From NCBI GenBank assembly GCA_012934845.2, contig WNNJ02002419.1, positions 62,001 through 126,000 of the forward strand: 64,000 bases of DNA. The letters are read 5' to 3'. Shown here piece by piece: positions 1-9,183 of the stretch. This stretch comes from Pomphorhynchus laevis. Its lineage: Eukaryota > Acanthocephala > Palaeacanthocephala > Echinorhynchida > Pomphorhynchidae. The notes under the pieces were generated by a model. It was given only the letters and a program-made list of their open reading frames with translations. It was not told the DNA's origin and searched no databases. The stretch's first letter is position 1; every line of letters begins with the position of its first letter. A program made the position numbers and the translations under genes.

Positions 1-1100
1 TTTTGATCTTATCTGTAATCCGGTACGTTACATTTATCCGCTTTCGTGAATACACAGGCGAAAGAATTTTAAAATTTAAATTTTTTGACAGACTGTAGTT
101 GAATGGAAACTAATATAAATTGATTCTGCGTTTTTTATGTTTATACCTTGAATTTGAACTTTAGGATTGTTAAGAATATGAATTCAAACTTTGGAATTGT
201 CAAGTTACCAAGTTAACGTCTCTAATTGTCAAGTTCTTACATTAAAATGAAATAGAAGAAAAAAAAATAAAAAAATTGATACATTTTTGAATTCAATTAT
301 GTTGTCGATGTATTTAATAATTTTGTTATTTTTATCATTTTTGCTATTCTCAATTATTTTCTTCTATTAATTCATTTAATACAATAATATTTTAATTAAA
401 CGTATTTGAATAATAATATTAACATAACGATATATTTTATTTAATGTATTTAATTAAAATCAAATTTAAATATTTAGTTATCATTTTATGAATTGTATCG
501 ATTAATCATTCAATTATTTAATGTATTTTTCATTTTGTTAATATTTTAACTTATTATGTTGTTGCTAATTTAGCTAAATAACGAATTTTTCAAATTTAAT
601 ATAATTAAACTTCGGAATTCAAACTTTTTCAATAAATTGTACTAAATTAAAACTTTTAATTAGTTTCTCGCTATTTTAAGTTTTTGTATTTATTAATAGA
701 ATATTTTTAATTATCCTTATGCTTGAATAATTGATATTTATTTACTGATTTGCAAATAGATTTTCGTTGTACCCACAATTCTTGCATTTTATATTTACTT
801 ATTACGATGACATCATAATATTTCATTGTTCAATATTCATTGTGCTGTAATAATTGATGATAGACTGTTTTTACTGCTAAGTGGGTGGTAGTTCTCATTG
901 TGGTCAATAGTCTGATATATTTAAATTGTTAAAGATCTCGTCACCTAATTTCTTCTTCTGTGATAAATATGAAAATTACAATATAGAATGAGCGCAAGAA
1001 TAATCAAAATTAAGTTATAAAACAAACTAACTAGTGTGTATTTCACTCATTTAATCGATTCCAACCTTATTGTTAAAGTTGTGTTTCGCTAGATAACCCG
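1..1100. other. AT-rich non-coding DNA
   Basis: This stretch is AT-rich with many short homopolymer runs. I see no convincing ORF, exon, repeat array or RNA gene. It is probably the 5' flank or an upstream intron of the cadherin-like gene that starts further right. Confidence 0.5.
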
Positions 1101-1357
1101 ATATAAGTGAAGCTTCCAAGAGTTTCCCATAAACTGTATCAATATTCCAATGATGAATTTTTACACTTTGTTTATTCGTGTATTTGGAAACGTAATGAAT
1201 TGTCTTCGCGTGACCCCTGTATGACGATGCTATTTGGTTTGTTGTCCCTATTACGTGTTTATGTAATCTCTAACCAAGTGGAAGTCGTGTTACCCCTAAA
1301 TAACTGACACAATTACTAATCACCTCACACGTTTCTCAAATTACTTCATATACCACA

Positions 1358-1597
1358 TTGCCGTGGTATCAGATTCTATTAATTTCCAGCCTCTACGTAT
1401 GTACAAGCTCGAATATTGTAGGTGTCCGTACAAGTTTTCGTTTCCTTGTTGAAACGACGACTAGCGAATTGTCTGCTAAATTATTATTTGCTAATAATTT
1501 TGTATGTAACGATACTATCCTTCGATCAATTGTCTATTTTATATCTCTTGATCGGCATCAAAATCCAGTAATACAGAATTGGCATATAGATATTTGA
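1358..1597 (+). CDS. Possible first exon with signal peptide (cadherin-like gene)
   Basis: A 79-codon open frame begins with Met and has a hydrophobic N-terminus (residues about 5-17, WYQILLISSLYVC) followed by a polar stretch, like a secretory signal peptide. It precedes the exons of the cadherin-like gene on the same strand, so it could be the start of that protein. The frame ends in a stop and I cannot place the splice donor, so only the first part may be real. A chance ORF is the alternative. Confidence 0.3.
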   Translation: MPWYQILLISSLYVCTSSNIVGVRTSFRFLVETTTSELSAKLLFANNFVCNDTILRSIVYFISLDRHQNPVIQNWHIDI

Positions 1598-1842
1598 TAA
1601 ATATTTTGAGTTGTTCACTACAAATTTTGTAAAATGAAAGCATTAATTTCGCTATTAGTAATATATTACGTTTTAAAAATATCATTTGTCAAGTTTCTTT
1701 GATCTCGTAAAAGCATTAGGTTGTATGCGGCAATTTTGCAAAGGTTTAGAAGAACTTGTGGATTAAATCAGACCGCTACATGAAATCGACTAGTGTGTGT
1801 ACAAATCAATGGAAAGTTGAACATATTTTCTTTTCACGGTAG

Positions 1843-2001
1843 GCATTCGTCAAAATTGCCTACTCTAATTATTATATTAATTCCCATTACAAACTAAATG
1901 ACGCACGTTCAAAACAGAAGGTGTCATGTAATATACTTGACCATAATGGCATTATTCTAGTGTATATTGACAAGGATTATCTTCAGCCGCAAGTTAGGAA
2001 A
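1843..2001 (+). CDS. Probable cadherin-like exon
   Basis: The frame opens directly after a TTTCACGGTAG acceptor. It reads YSNYYINSHYKLND and then CNILDHNGIILVYIDKDYL, which fits the second half of a cadherin repeat (Tyr-x-Leu, then hydrophobic, Asn-Gly, hydrophobic and an Asp-rich end). A possible donor, CAA|GTTAGG, lies near 2,001, followed soon by an in-frame stop. The boundaries are uncertain and no NDNAP motif is seen here. Confidence 0.4.
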
Positions 2002-2232
2002 TGTATCACTTGACTAAAGCAGTTTAATTTACAATGCACTCGAGGAAGTGCATGTTAATCATTCGTGATTAAAAATTTAAAAATTTTTATGACTTTGAGT
2101 TAAGTAAATAAAATTTAATCACTTGATTAAATTTGAGTGATTGTTATTTTATATTATTTTTTAAACTAAAAAATGAATCCTCGAAGGTTGTAATCTTTTG
2201 TAACATTTTTAAAATAAAAGTATTATATTTAG

Positions 2233-2377
2233 AATACAATTTCGGTTAGCGTCGAAGAAAACACAGAAACTTTCAATATGTTGTTCGATATATCGGAGCA
2301 CATAATCGGCAAGTTTAAGCATTTAAACTATTCAAAATGGCTATATGTGCGAAATCTAACATTTAATATTAGAGAAG
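2233..2377 (+). CDS. Cadherin-like exon (start of an extracellular repeat)
   Basis: The exon follows the acceptor TATATTTAG and ends at GAAG|GTATAA. It encodes ISVSVEENTETFNMLFDIS, the typical opening of a cadherin repeat (hydrophobic-x-V-x-E-N-T followed by a V/L-F strand). The splice phase is 1 and matches the next exon across an intron of only 44 nt. Cadherin repeats bind calcium and mediate cell adhesion outside the cell. This exon contributes the N-terminal Glu-Asn part of one repeat. Confidence 0.72.
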
Positions 2378-2421
2378 GTATAATAAATTTCTTTCAAAAC
2401 ATTATGCTATCTTTATGCTAG

Positions 2422-2603
2422 ATAAACTTTATCTCCATACATTGCTGGACTTTGAACATGTACGCGAACATAAGAATATTCCTATCTGCCTTTTCGATCA
2501 CTGTTGCTTACTATTGAATATTTTTGTCATTGACATTAATGATAACGCTCCTGTCTTTTTTACTACTAACGGCTCTGTTGAATATTTCGATATCGACTGT
2601 CAG
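2422..2603 (+). CDS. Cadherin-like exon with DINDNAP motif
   Basis: Joined in phase 1 to the previous exon, it reads LHTLLDFEHVREH and then NIFVIDINDNAPVFFTT. LDFE and D-x-N-D-N-A-P are the calcium-binding signatures closing a cadherin repeat and opening the next, and are the most diagnostic motifs in the gene. The exon starts after ATGCTAG and ends GTCAG|GTTT. The protein is probably a single-pass surface adhesion molecule. The exact subfamily (protocadherin, Fat-like or other) cannot be told from these pieces. Confidence 0.85.
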
Positions 2604-2656
2604 GTTTATTTTATTCTTTTTATTTTAAATATTACATTTTACAATCTAATTTTAAG

Positions 2657-2860
2657 ATAAAAAGACATCCGCTAGAATATATGTCTGCCTTTGATGCTGA
2701 TTTCGGCGTAAATTCCCTAATTCGCTATGAAAAATGTATATATTCAGTGGAACATACAAGATTTTTACTGTTACATCAATATACAGGACTTGTTTCGTTT
2801 GCGACTAATTGTGATATTTCCTATGTTCATGAGCATCTTTGTATTACTGCCATTGATCAC
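2657..2860 (+). CDS. Cadherin-like exon (DAD motif repeat)
   Basis: It follows a 53-nt intron in phase 0 and contains MSAFDADFGVNSLIRYE, the x-A-x-D-A-D-x-G-x-N calcium-binding signature. Next comes LLHQYTGLVSF (T-G-x-hydrophobic) and finally HLCITAIDH, the start of the A-x-D-x-G strand. The donor is GTAGGT. The sequence continues without loss into the exon at 7,591 (GTPIRRS), giving a normal D-H-G-T-P junction. The intervening 4.7-kb intron is full of mobile DNA. Confidence 0.85.
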
Positions 2861-3573
2861 GTAGGTACATCATTTTAAACAAATAATATAGTAATGTTAT
2901 ATACAGTTATGGAAAATGATAATATTTGATATCATTTTATCAAATGTATATAAATCTCTGATCGTATAACTTTATGAACCAAGTGCATAAAAATAGCAAT
3001 TTTAAAAGGAACAATTTCTTATAATGAAAATTTATCACTAGAAACATATTTTTATTAATAAAAATTTCAGTTAATCATAAAAAAATAAATTAAGTTTTAC
3101 GATTTAGAGGTTAACGAATATATATATATTTTTATTTGTATATATTTATATATTTATATATACTGTTTTTGTTCAAAAACAAGCTTGGGGCAGATAAAAA
3201 ATCAAATTAACGTTTCGATACTTTGCCAAATTGTATGTTTATTAGTAATCAACCTTATATATACAAGTGAAAAAAAGCCATCCTATGTGAGTGTTTGCCA
3301 GTTATAAACATGTTCCGCATTTAGACCATGGGACCATTAGACCATTTAAACCATATTCTACCAACAATTCTTTGTTAATACACTTTTCTCGTTATTGTAT
3401 CGCTCAAGTTGCAAGCAATAATAATGTACTTCACACAATCTAGCGTACCATGTGAGATCGCATGCTCAATCACTTTATCATTGCATCGTAAATGTTTATA
3501 TTGCGGGCGTCGTAAATTATTTCGGCAGTTCTGGTTACTGAAAGTAACCAGTCGTGATTGGTTACTGAAAGTC

Positions 3574-3988
3574 GTAAATCGAAGTTCAGTTTATCAAGCA
3601 ACACCATTTAGTATAAATGCCGTATTTCGTAAGAAATCCTGGACTTTTGTCTACTAAGCACATCCGTGCAATACTATTATGCATGCCGTATCCATTAAGG
3701 ATCCAACAAGTGCAGCGGCAATTAAGCAACAACCTCTGCCTAGTGCTTAAAGATGGTCCGCACAGCAATTCGATCTGGTTAAGAGCGTAAGCCTCACTCA
3801 ATTAATCAAAGTGTCGGAAACGCCCTAATCCACAATGTCACACAGGCGACCGAAACGGCCAGTGAGTACTTCATTCTACTGATGAGTGTTGCCGGGTACT
3901 CATTGGTCGTCTAGAAGTGACATGGTGTCTAAAAGTCGTGAATCGAAGTCCAGTCTATCAAGCAACACCATTTAGTATATATACTGTA
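3574..3988 (+). repeat. Retrozyme-like unit, family C (364-bp period)
   Basis: The segment beginning GTCGTAAATCGAAGTTCAG at 3,571 recurs with few changes at 3,935, followed in both by AAGCAACACCATTTAGTATA. This is one full unit of about 364 bp plus the start of a second, as left by a concatemeric or circular-RNA template. The unit carries the rearranged hammerhead at 3,835-3,923. No ORF of note lies inside. Small tandem units with hammerheads are typical of retrozymes, non-autonomous elements thought to use PLE enzymes. Confidence 0.6.
3835..3923 (+). ncRNA. Hammerhead module with strands in 2-1-3 order (family C)
   Basis: GAAAC is at 3,852-3,856, CTGATGA at 3,879-3,885 and the GTC cleavage triplet at 3,909-3,911. 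Stem I pairs TTCTA (3,874-3,878) with TAGAA (3,912-3,916). Stem II pairs GTTGCC with GGCGAC (3,845-3,850) with one G-U. Stem III pairs 3,857-3,869 with 3,896-3,908 over 13 bp with two G-U wobbles. A further pairing, ATGTCAC with GTGACAT, brackets the module. Positions relative to the core are those of a hammerhead, but the strand carrying GAAAC comes before the strand carrying CTGATGA, so the fold needs two repeat units. Confidence 0.65.
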
Positions 3989-4114
3989 AGTATAAATTAT
4001 AATCAATTTATAAACTACTACCGGTTGGGATCACTCTATGACCAAAATATATTCGAAATATGATTATTGGTCTCTACCAACAAAAAACAAAGATTAATTC
4101 TTCATTAAAATAGT

Positions 4115-4160
4115 TTGGTTTTTAATAAACACAATTTTTGAAGAAGCCGCAAGGCGAAAC
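4115..4160 (+). ncRNA. Degenerate hammerhead core at a PLE terminal relic
   Basis: The sequence TTGAAGA, then GCC-GCAA-GGC, then GAAACG matches the CUGANGA / stem II / GAAA arrangement, with C to T at the first core base. Similar sequence occurs near 7,190-7,225. The flank ACAAAGATTAATTCTTC and its inverse copy suggest the terminal repeat of a PLE whose body is missing. Confidence 0.4.
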
Positions 4161-4339
4161 GTAAATTGAAGAATTATTCTTTGTTTTTTGTTGGTAGAGA
4201 CCAATAATCATATTTCGTAGATATAAAAGAAAATGTATAAGTGATCAAGCAAATTACAATATACTGACGAAGTCAGTATATTGTATATATAGGTTGATTG
4301 AGTTCAAGCTGCGTGCCTGGGTTTATAAGGATACGATTA

Positions 4340-4560
4340 TATACATGAATGAAGTGTAAAAAACAGGCAAAGACACTTATAATTTATTTAAACGTTTCGT
4401 CCTTTACAGGGACTTTGTCAGTATATTGTAAAAATTTTAATAACTAAGACTTCTTTTTAAAAGTCTTGGTTATTAAAATTCTTACAATATACTCACGAAG
4501 TCCCTATAAAGGACGAAACGTTTAAATAAATTATAAGTGTCTTTGCCTGTTTTTTACAAT
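4340..4560. repeat. Inverted repeat of PLE termini with hammerhead-like cores
   Basis: Two arms of about 90-100 bp (roughly 4,362-4,475 and 4,466-4,555) are reverse complements. Both contain AGTCCCT..AGGACGAAACG, a stem-II hairpin followed by GAAAC, preceded by CTCACGA on the right arm and CTGACAA on the left arm, so each has one damaged core base. Inverted pseudo-LTRs of this kind are known for PLEs. No coding part is left. A third related palindrome (ATACTGACGAAGTCAGTAT) sits at 4,260-4,280. Confidence 0.55.
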
Positions 4561-5450
4561 TCATTAAAGTATATATATAATTTTTTTATAAAAAAATTAC
4601 TGTTGTCTTTCTTTCTGCTCTGGCGATGCTTGACAAAGTTTTTAGGAGCAAATTTCGAGGTATTTATACCCTTCGAAAAAGACACGTGTGGGAAGTAAGC
4701 TGTGTTTTGTACAAGTATTTTGGTAGAAGACAGTTGATAGAGTTATGAATCAAATAACTGCTTATCAAAAGGTTATACTCCAGAAGTTGGTCTGATAATA
4801 TAACTTAAAAGAAAGATTTCTGTTTTAGAAATGCAGACTTATTCTTTTCTAGGTCATTATTAATATAATCACTAGAAGGTTAATCAATCAGGAAATTAAA
4901 CCATGTTTTGAGGAAGCATGTTCTACTTGCCAGAAAACGATATAACTTTTTTTGATAAATGAAAAATCTCCGATTATTGTCGGTAAAAAAGTAATCTTAT
5001 GGGACATGTATCGTAAAGATGCAGATCACGAAAACCAAACTAATTAGATATAGGTAATATATTTCAGTCGTTCCTATTAATTAGTCTAGTTTTGTTAGTT
5101 ATAGCTGAGAAAAGATAATGCAACCACCAAGACACAACCTATAGGGAGTAAACAACAAGTTCAAATTAGACATTTACCAGCATGTCTTGATAGTTGCATT
5201 GAGTTGGAGTTCTTCTCTGGGAGGGGCGTACGCCTATTCAAAGTGCAGGTTGATCTTACGATCCCAGTCTCACTTGAGCGCTGTGTCCCCATATATCTCC
5301 TTCAACCCTTCTTTTTAAACTAGTTAGACCCAAAACATAAAAAATATATCCGCTTACAAAGGTAGAAAAATAAAGAAAAGATTTTATTTTGTTTATGTAC
5401 ACAGAACAAATTCCTAGTTATTTACGTCCTTTCTTCTTAGAGGATTGTGG
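4561..5450. other. Non-coding intronic stretch
   Basis: I find no significant ORF, exon or tandem repeat here. It is probably old transposon sequence within the intron. The 3' end of the broken minus-strand ORF that follows may extend into the right margin. Confidence 0.4.
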
Positions 5451-5451
5451 C

Positions 5452-6000
5452 TTATTGTTCTGCGTCCATATCGCCAGCTGGTCCCAAGAGGAATAGGCAT
5501 GTCAGGTGTAAGGTTGAAATTGTAAAGGCCTTTTGATATTCAGGCTTATTCTTCTGGCAAATTCCGTCTTTACCCCAGTTACACGAGGCAACTGGGGTGC
5601 GACTGTTTGCCAGCCGTTGGTGACAGCCATGTAGATTGTCAACACACGGCGGAAGAATAGCTGGACCCACTTTTTTGCCACATTGATTCTCAGTTCTTCT
5701 TCCGACATAGCTTTCAGCATGCCAAGATATGCTGGCAGTTCATGGGCGTCTCGCGCTATCGTTCTCGGGTTTTTAATGCAGCCTCGATCCTTGCTATGAG
5801 CTCATTGGCGTCTTCTTGATTGAAGGTTTTTTCAATTACCGGTGCATAGTCACATTAAGGGTCGGTACCTTGCTACTCTTAAGGTTATGTACGTTCCTTT
5901 TTAGACGCGCTATTTCATGCATTATCTGCTCCAACATCTGGGATTGTTGTTCAGGCAGCATTGTTTCTGAAGATGATGACGAATTGTAACTGAAGACAGA
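5452..6000 (-). pseudogene. Broken ORF: coiled coil plus DUF4806-like domain
   Basis: Read on the minus strand from about 6,000 it gives a Ser-rich start, a short coiled-coil segment (QMLEQIMHEIARLKRNVHNL), and after a frameshift ANELIARIEAALKTRE. After another shift come AYLGMLKAMSEEELRINV and, in a third frame, NWGKDGICQKNKPEYQKAF. The order (Leu-rich helices, then x-N-W-x-G-K-x-x-K-x-A-F) resembles the DUF4806 domain common in invertebrate multi-copy genes. The match is from memory and tentative. At least two frameshifts make it a pseudogene. Confidence 0.35.
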
Positions 6001-6250
6001 AATTTAGTGAATTAGATCGTTCCGTTTATATATGGTGTCTTTACAGTTATCACAAAAGCAGTCGAAACGCACCCTAACCACTTCATCCGACTGACGATGA
6101 CTGCTGGGTGGTTAGGGGCGTCTCGGAGTGATACATTAGACTGATGGAGCTGATGATCGAAGTCCAGTTTTTTAGCAGCTCATATGGATTTAAAATTAAT
6201 CGTAGCCAGTTGTGGCTCCTGGATTACAGTTTCAAGCGATTTTTTCGCAC
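6000..6250 (+). repeat. Retrozyme-like unit, family A/B single copy
   Basis: This matches the 393-bp units at 20.86-21.74 kb, including GACTGATGGAGCTGATGATC and GCTCCTGGA..ACAGTTTCAAGCGATTTTTT. Only one unit is present. It contains the hammerhead module at 6,047-6,133 and no ORF on this strand. Confidence 0.6.
6047..6133 (+). ncRNA. Hammerhead module with strands in 2-1-3 order (family B)
   Basis: GAAAC is at 6,064-6,068, CTGACGA at 6,091-6,097 and GTC at 6,120-6,122. Stem I is TCCGA/TCGGA. Stem II is GACTGCT/AGCAGTC (7 bp). Stem III is 14 bp with one bulged A, running outward from GAAAC and GTC. TATCAC and GTGATA bracket the module. All core bases fit the hammerhead consensus, but the strand order is non-canonical. 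Confidence 0.65.
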
Positions 6251-6261
6251 TACTAATATAT

Positions 6262-6350
6262 ATATGTAGTAATAAAAAACAGCAGAAAAACTCGATTTAT
6301 TATTTATTTAAATAAATAATAAATTGAGTTTTTCTGCTGTTTTTTGTTAC
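6262..6350. repeat. Short inverted repeat around an AT-rich loop
   Basis: The sequence AACAGCAGAAAAACTCGATTT is mirrored by its complement about 45 bp later, either side of AAATAAATAATAAAT. It looks like the junction of two inverted element ends. No coding content. Confidence 0.45.
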
Positions 6351-6424
6351 TACAAATATCAAAATATACTCGATCTGATTCCGGATCAACGGCGATGGTT
6401 GATACTACACAACATCTATATATA

Positions 6425-7160
6425 GGGTGAACAACCATCAGTCGTTTCGGCTGCCTTGTGATATTTTAAATAGGCATTTCCGAGAATTTGATATCGTGGT
6501 AGCATGGGCATAGCCTCTTTAAACTAACCATGTGCTTTCCGGACCATCCTTATTTTATTTGGCAGGAATTTTACTTGCTGTCGTTTCTTGCTTTCTCACA
6601 TGATCCTTTGGAGGATACATTTTTATAATTTTATATCTGGATGTGTTAAACTGTGCTCCGGGAGCTAATAAGCTTCAGTTTCATAATTGTAGATGTTGCC
6701 AAAAACCGGAGTTCGATTACAAGTAGAGCAGACTTCCTTATCACTCCTAGACGAGCTGATGGTAGCCGGCAGTACTCATCAGTAGGGTGAACTACCATCA
6801 GTCGTTTCGGCTGCCTTGTGATATATTAATTAGGCGTTTCCGAGAATTTGCTATAGTGGTAGCATGGGCATAGCCTCTTTAAACTAACCATGTGCTTTCC
6901 GGATCATCCTAATTTTATTCGGCAGGAATTTCACTTGCTGTCGTTGCTTGCTTTCTCACAGGATCCTTTGGAGGATACATTTTTATAATTTTATATCTGG
7001 ATGTGTTAAACTGTGCTCCGGGAGCTAATAAGCTTCAGTATCCTCCAAAGGATCCCGTGAGAAAGCAAGCAACGACAGCAAGTGAAATTCCTGCCGAATA
7101 AAATAAGAATGGTCCGGAAACCATATTGTTAGTTTAAAGAGGCTATGCCCATTTTCAAGC
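6425..7160 (-). repeat. Retrozyme-like tandem pair, family D (360-bp period)
   Basis: Two direct copies start with GGGTGAAC at 6,425 and 6,785, a 360-bp period, and share long near-identical stretches such as CATGGGCATAGCCTCTTT. From about 7,035 to 7,160 an inverted partial copy follows. The hammerhead strands read on the minus strand: a complete module at 6,739-6,823 and a half module at 6,425-6,463. No ORF is supported within. Confidence 0.6.
6739..6823 (-). ncRNA. Hammerhead module with strands in 2-1-3 order (family D)
   Basis: On the minus strand the order is TATCAC, GGCAGCC, GAAAC (6,808-6,804), stem III 5' strand, CCCTA, CTGATGA (6,782-6,776), ACTGCC, stem III 3' strand, GTC (6,752-6,750), TAGGA, GTGATA. 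Stem III spans 14 bp with one bulged C and starts with the A-U and C-G pairs expected beside GAAAC and GUC. Stem I (CCTA/TAGG) and stem II (CTGCC/GGCAG) differ in sequence from families A-C but occupy the same places. Confidence 0.62.
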
Positions 7161-7590
7161 TTTAAAAATAAGTTTGAGATAAATAACACAATTTTTGAAA
7201 AATTTGCAAGGCGAAACGTAAAATTGAAGAAGTAATCTTTGTTTTTTTGTTTGTAGAGACCAATAATCATATTTCGAATATATTTTGGTCATAGCGTTAT
7301 CCTAACCGGAAGTGGTTTATAAATTGATTTTAATATTTACACTCAATATATATGTTGTGATATATATAACATATTATATATAATATGTTATATATATCAA
7401 AGAATTGCCTACTGGAGGTTTTAAAAACTCTTTCACATATTTGTAAAACTATTTTATAAAACAAGTTATTTTTTACATTTTTTATTTCGTCGGTTTATCA
7501 TTATTTAATCATTTTTATCACGTTGTTTCTAAAACGTAGTTTTAATAATCACAATATTAAATGTATTAGTTAAAATATTTAAATATTTAG

Positions 7591-7728
7591 GGAACCCCAA
7601 TAAGAAGATCATTAAATCTTTACCGAGAATACATTTTCCACATATTTAACAGCTCTGCAGTATTCACGACCTCTCATGTGAACTTGGAGACGTTTGAAAA
7701 TGCCACTCAAAACGCGGTATTGTTTAAG
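7591..7728 (+). CDS. Cadherin-like exon (GTP...ENAT)
   Basis: It starts after AAATATTTAG and ends TTTAAG|GTATTT. It reads GTPIRRSLNLYREYIFHIFN, then SSAVFTTSHVNLETFENATQ. D-H-G-T-P at the junction with the upstream exon and x-V-x-x-E-N-A are standard cadherin-repeat features. The usual NDN-x-P is degenerate here (FNSSAVF), so calcium binding at this junction may be weak. Phase 0 on both sides. Confidence 0.8.
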
Positions 7729-7779
7729 GTATTTTGTTTTCATCATTTAAACACTACCGAAATTCTTATTTAATTTCAG

Positions 7780-7876
7780 ATAAAACCTTACATCCGCAAT
7801 GCGAATGTATCTTCTCTCAAATTTGAATTTGATTGCTCTAATCATTCGCATCCATTTCATTTCGACAATCTTACAG
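7780..7876 (+). CDS. Cadherin-like exon (short)
   Basis: A 51-nt intron separates it from the previous exon. It encodes IRNANVSSLKFEFDCSNHSH then PFHFDNLTG, matching the middle of a cadherin repeat (N-x-x-L-x-F then P-F-x-I-x-x-x-T-G). The donor is ACAG|GTGATT, phase 1. The next clear exon (9,031) is in phase 0, so at least one exon between them was not recognised. Confidence 0.7.
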
Positions 7877-9030
7877 GTGATTAATTTTAATTTAGGAGCG
7901 AATTTTAATGTACAACTCATTTTAACAATTTTTATGACGAATTTTGTCATAACGAATTTTTCAAAACAAATCTTTTTAAACGATTGTTTATAACCAATTT
8001 TTAAAACTATTTTTTATAACAAATTTTTAGAGCGAATATTTTTGATGAATTTTGCACTTTGTTATTTGCTTATAGCAGCAAAATCATGTTGTTATGAGAT
8101 AACTACGATTACTTCATTTAAGACTGGAAGCATTGTTAAAATATAGACATTTCACTAAACCGTATTCTAGCCATTGCATTTACCCACTCGAGATAACAGT
8201 TTTCCCTTAAAGGAAGGATGATGTATCATCCTGAAGGTTGACTTTATTTAGCAAATATCATGGTACAATTCGTTTGCTACACACGTCGTTTACTTATTAG
8301 AGATGTATTAATTGTTTTTTAAATGAACCAACATTCCTGTTAAAAAGATTGTAGTGTTTAACTATTTTCAACAACTAACTTGGAAAGGATTAGAGTGCCT
8401 AACTAAAACGTTGTTACATTAAAAAATTGTTATATCTTGAATTACAATTTTCTGAATTCATTGGCACGCAAATATAATAATTTACAGATAAATATTGGGA
8501 TTGTGAATTAAGGAAGATTAAAAATTTATTAAGGTAGATTATAAAAATGAATTAACTTGGTTCAATAGGTTATAGATAAACAAAGATGGAAAGTTTTCAG
8601 TGTACATTAAGTTATAATTATCAATATCATGATAAGGAACTTTTACCCAAGACACTTAAATGAAGTTCAAAGAACCTTTTATCATTGATCCATGTTGCGG
8701 ATTGGAACTTTTCGGTCATAATTTGACTCAAGATTATGAACTTACGAATTAGCTGTCCAACATATTTAACCGTTCGATTATATTTTCAATTATCAATAAA
8801 ATTCTTATGTAATTGTAATAACGTTACAATAACATTCTAATATAGTGCTCTCGATGTGAGTGACACCGGTTTGCCGATATATTCTTCGCGATAGCGCCTT
8901 TAAATAATGTTTTTTATATGTTTCAAAAATAATGAATTGATTCTAACAAAATGTTTTTGTTGAATTAAAATTTTAAAGTTTACATTTTTAATATTAAGGT
9001 GTAGTTAGGTTGAGAGATTTCTTAAATCAG
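7877..9030 (+). other. Intron, possibly hiding one short exon
   Basis: The splice phases on the two sides do not match, so a small exon is expected. A candidate opens after TTGCTTATAG near 8,080 (reading SCCYEITTITSFKTGSIVK), but its donor is unclear. Otherwise AT-rich, with no repeat or RNA gene seen. Confidence 0.35.
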
Positions 9031-9183
9031 AAAGCAGGAAGCATCTATAACTTCAAAATCCTTACCATGAACAGTTCTATTTCAGTCGATCTTTACATAA
9101 AAGATATTAACAATAATTGTCCCAAACTAGCAAGCACCATAATTAAATGCGATGACCACATCGGTAATGGATCTCTTTGTAAG
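9031..9183 (+). CDS. Cadherin-like exon (DINNN motif)
   Basis: It begins after TTAAATCAG and ends TGTAAG|GTATGC, phase 0 at both ends. It reads KAGSIYNFKILTMNSSISVD, then LYIKDINNNCPKL, a cadherin inter-repeat linker with the usual D-x-N-D-N-x-P changed to DINNNCP. It joins in frame to INATDLDFGENA of the next exon. Confidence 0.78.

Larger units (their letters stand above)
2861..7590 (+). other. 4.7-kb intron filled with repeats
   Basis: This intron of the cadherin-like gene joins two phase-0 exons whose translation is continuous. It contains a (TA)-rich tract near 3,119-3,160, a retrozyme-like unit (about 3,574-3,988), PLE-type inverted termini (4,340-4,560), a broken minus-strand ORF (about 5,452-6,000), two further retrozyme-like families (about 6,000-7,160), and AT-rich filler. 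Other introns of the gene are about 50 nt, so its length is due to insertions. Confidence 0.7.

Noticed and set aside
3835-3923. A single-molecule, intramolecular hammerhead in the retrozyme units
   Set aside because: Stems I, II and III cross each other in one unit and the linkers are only a few nt, so the fold is sterically unlikely. The cross-repeat fold is the reading kept.
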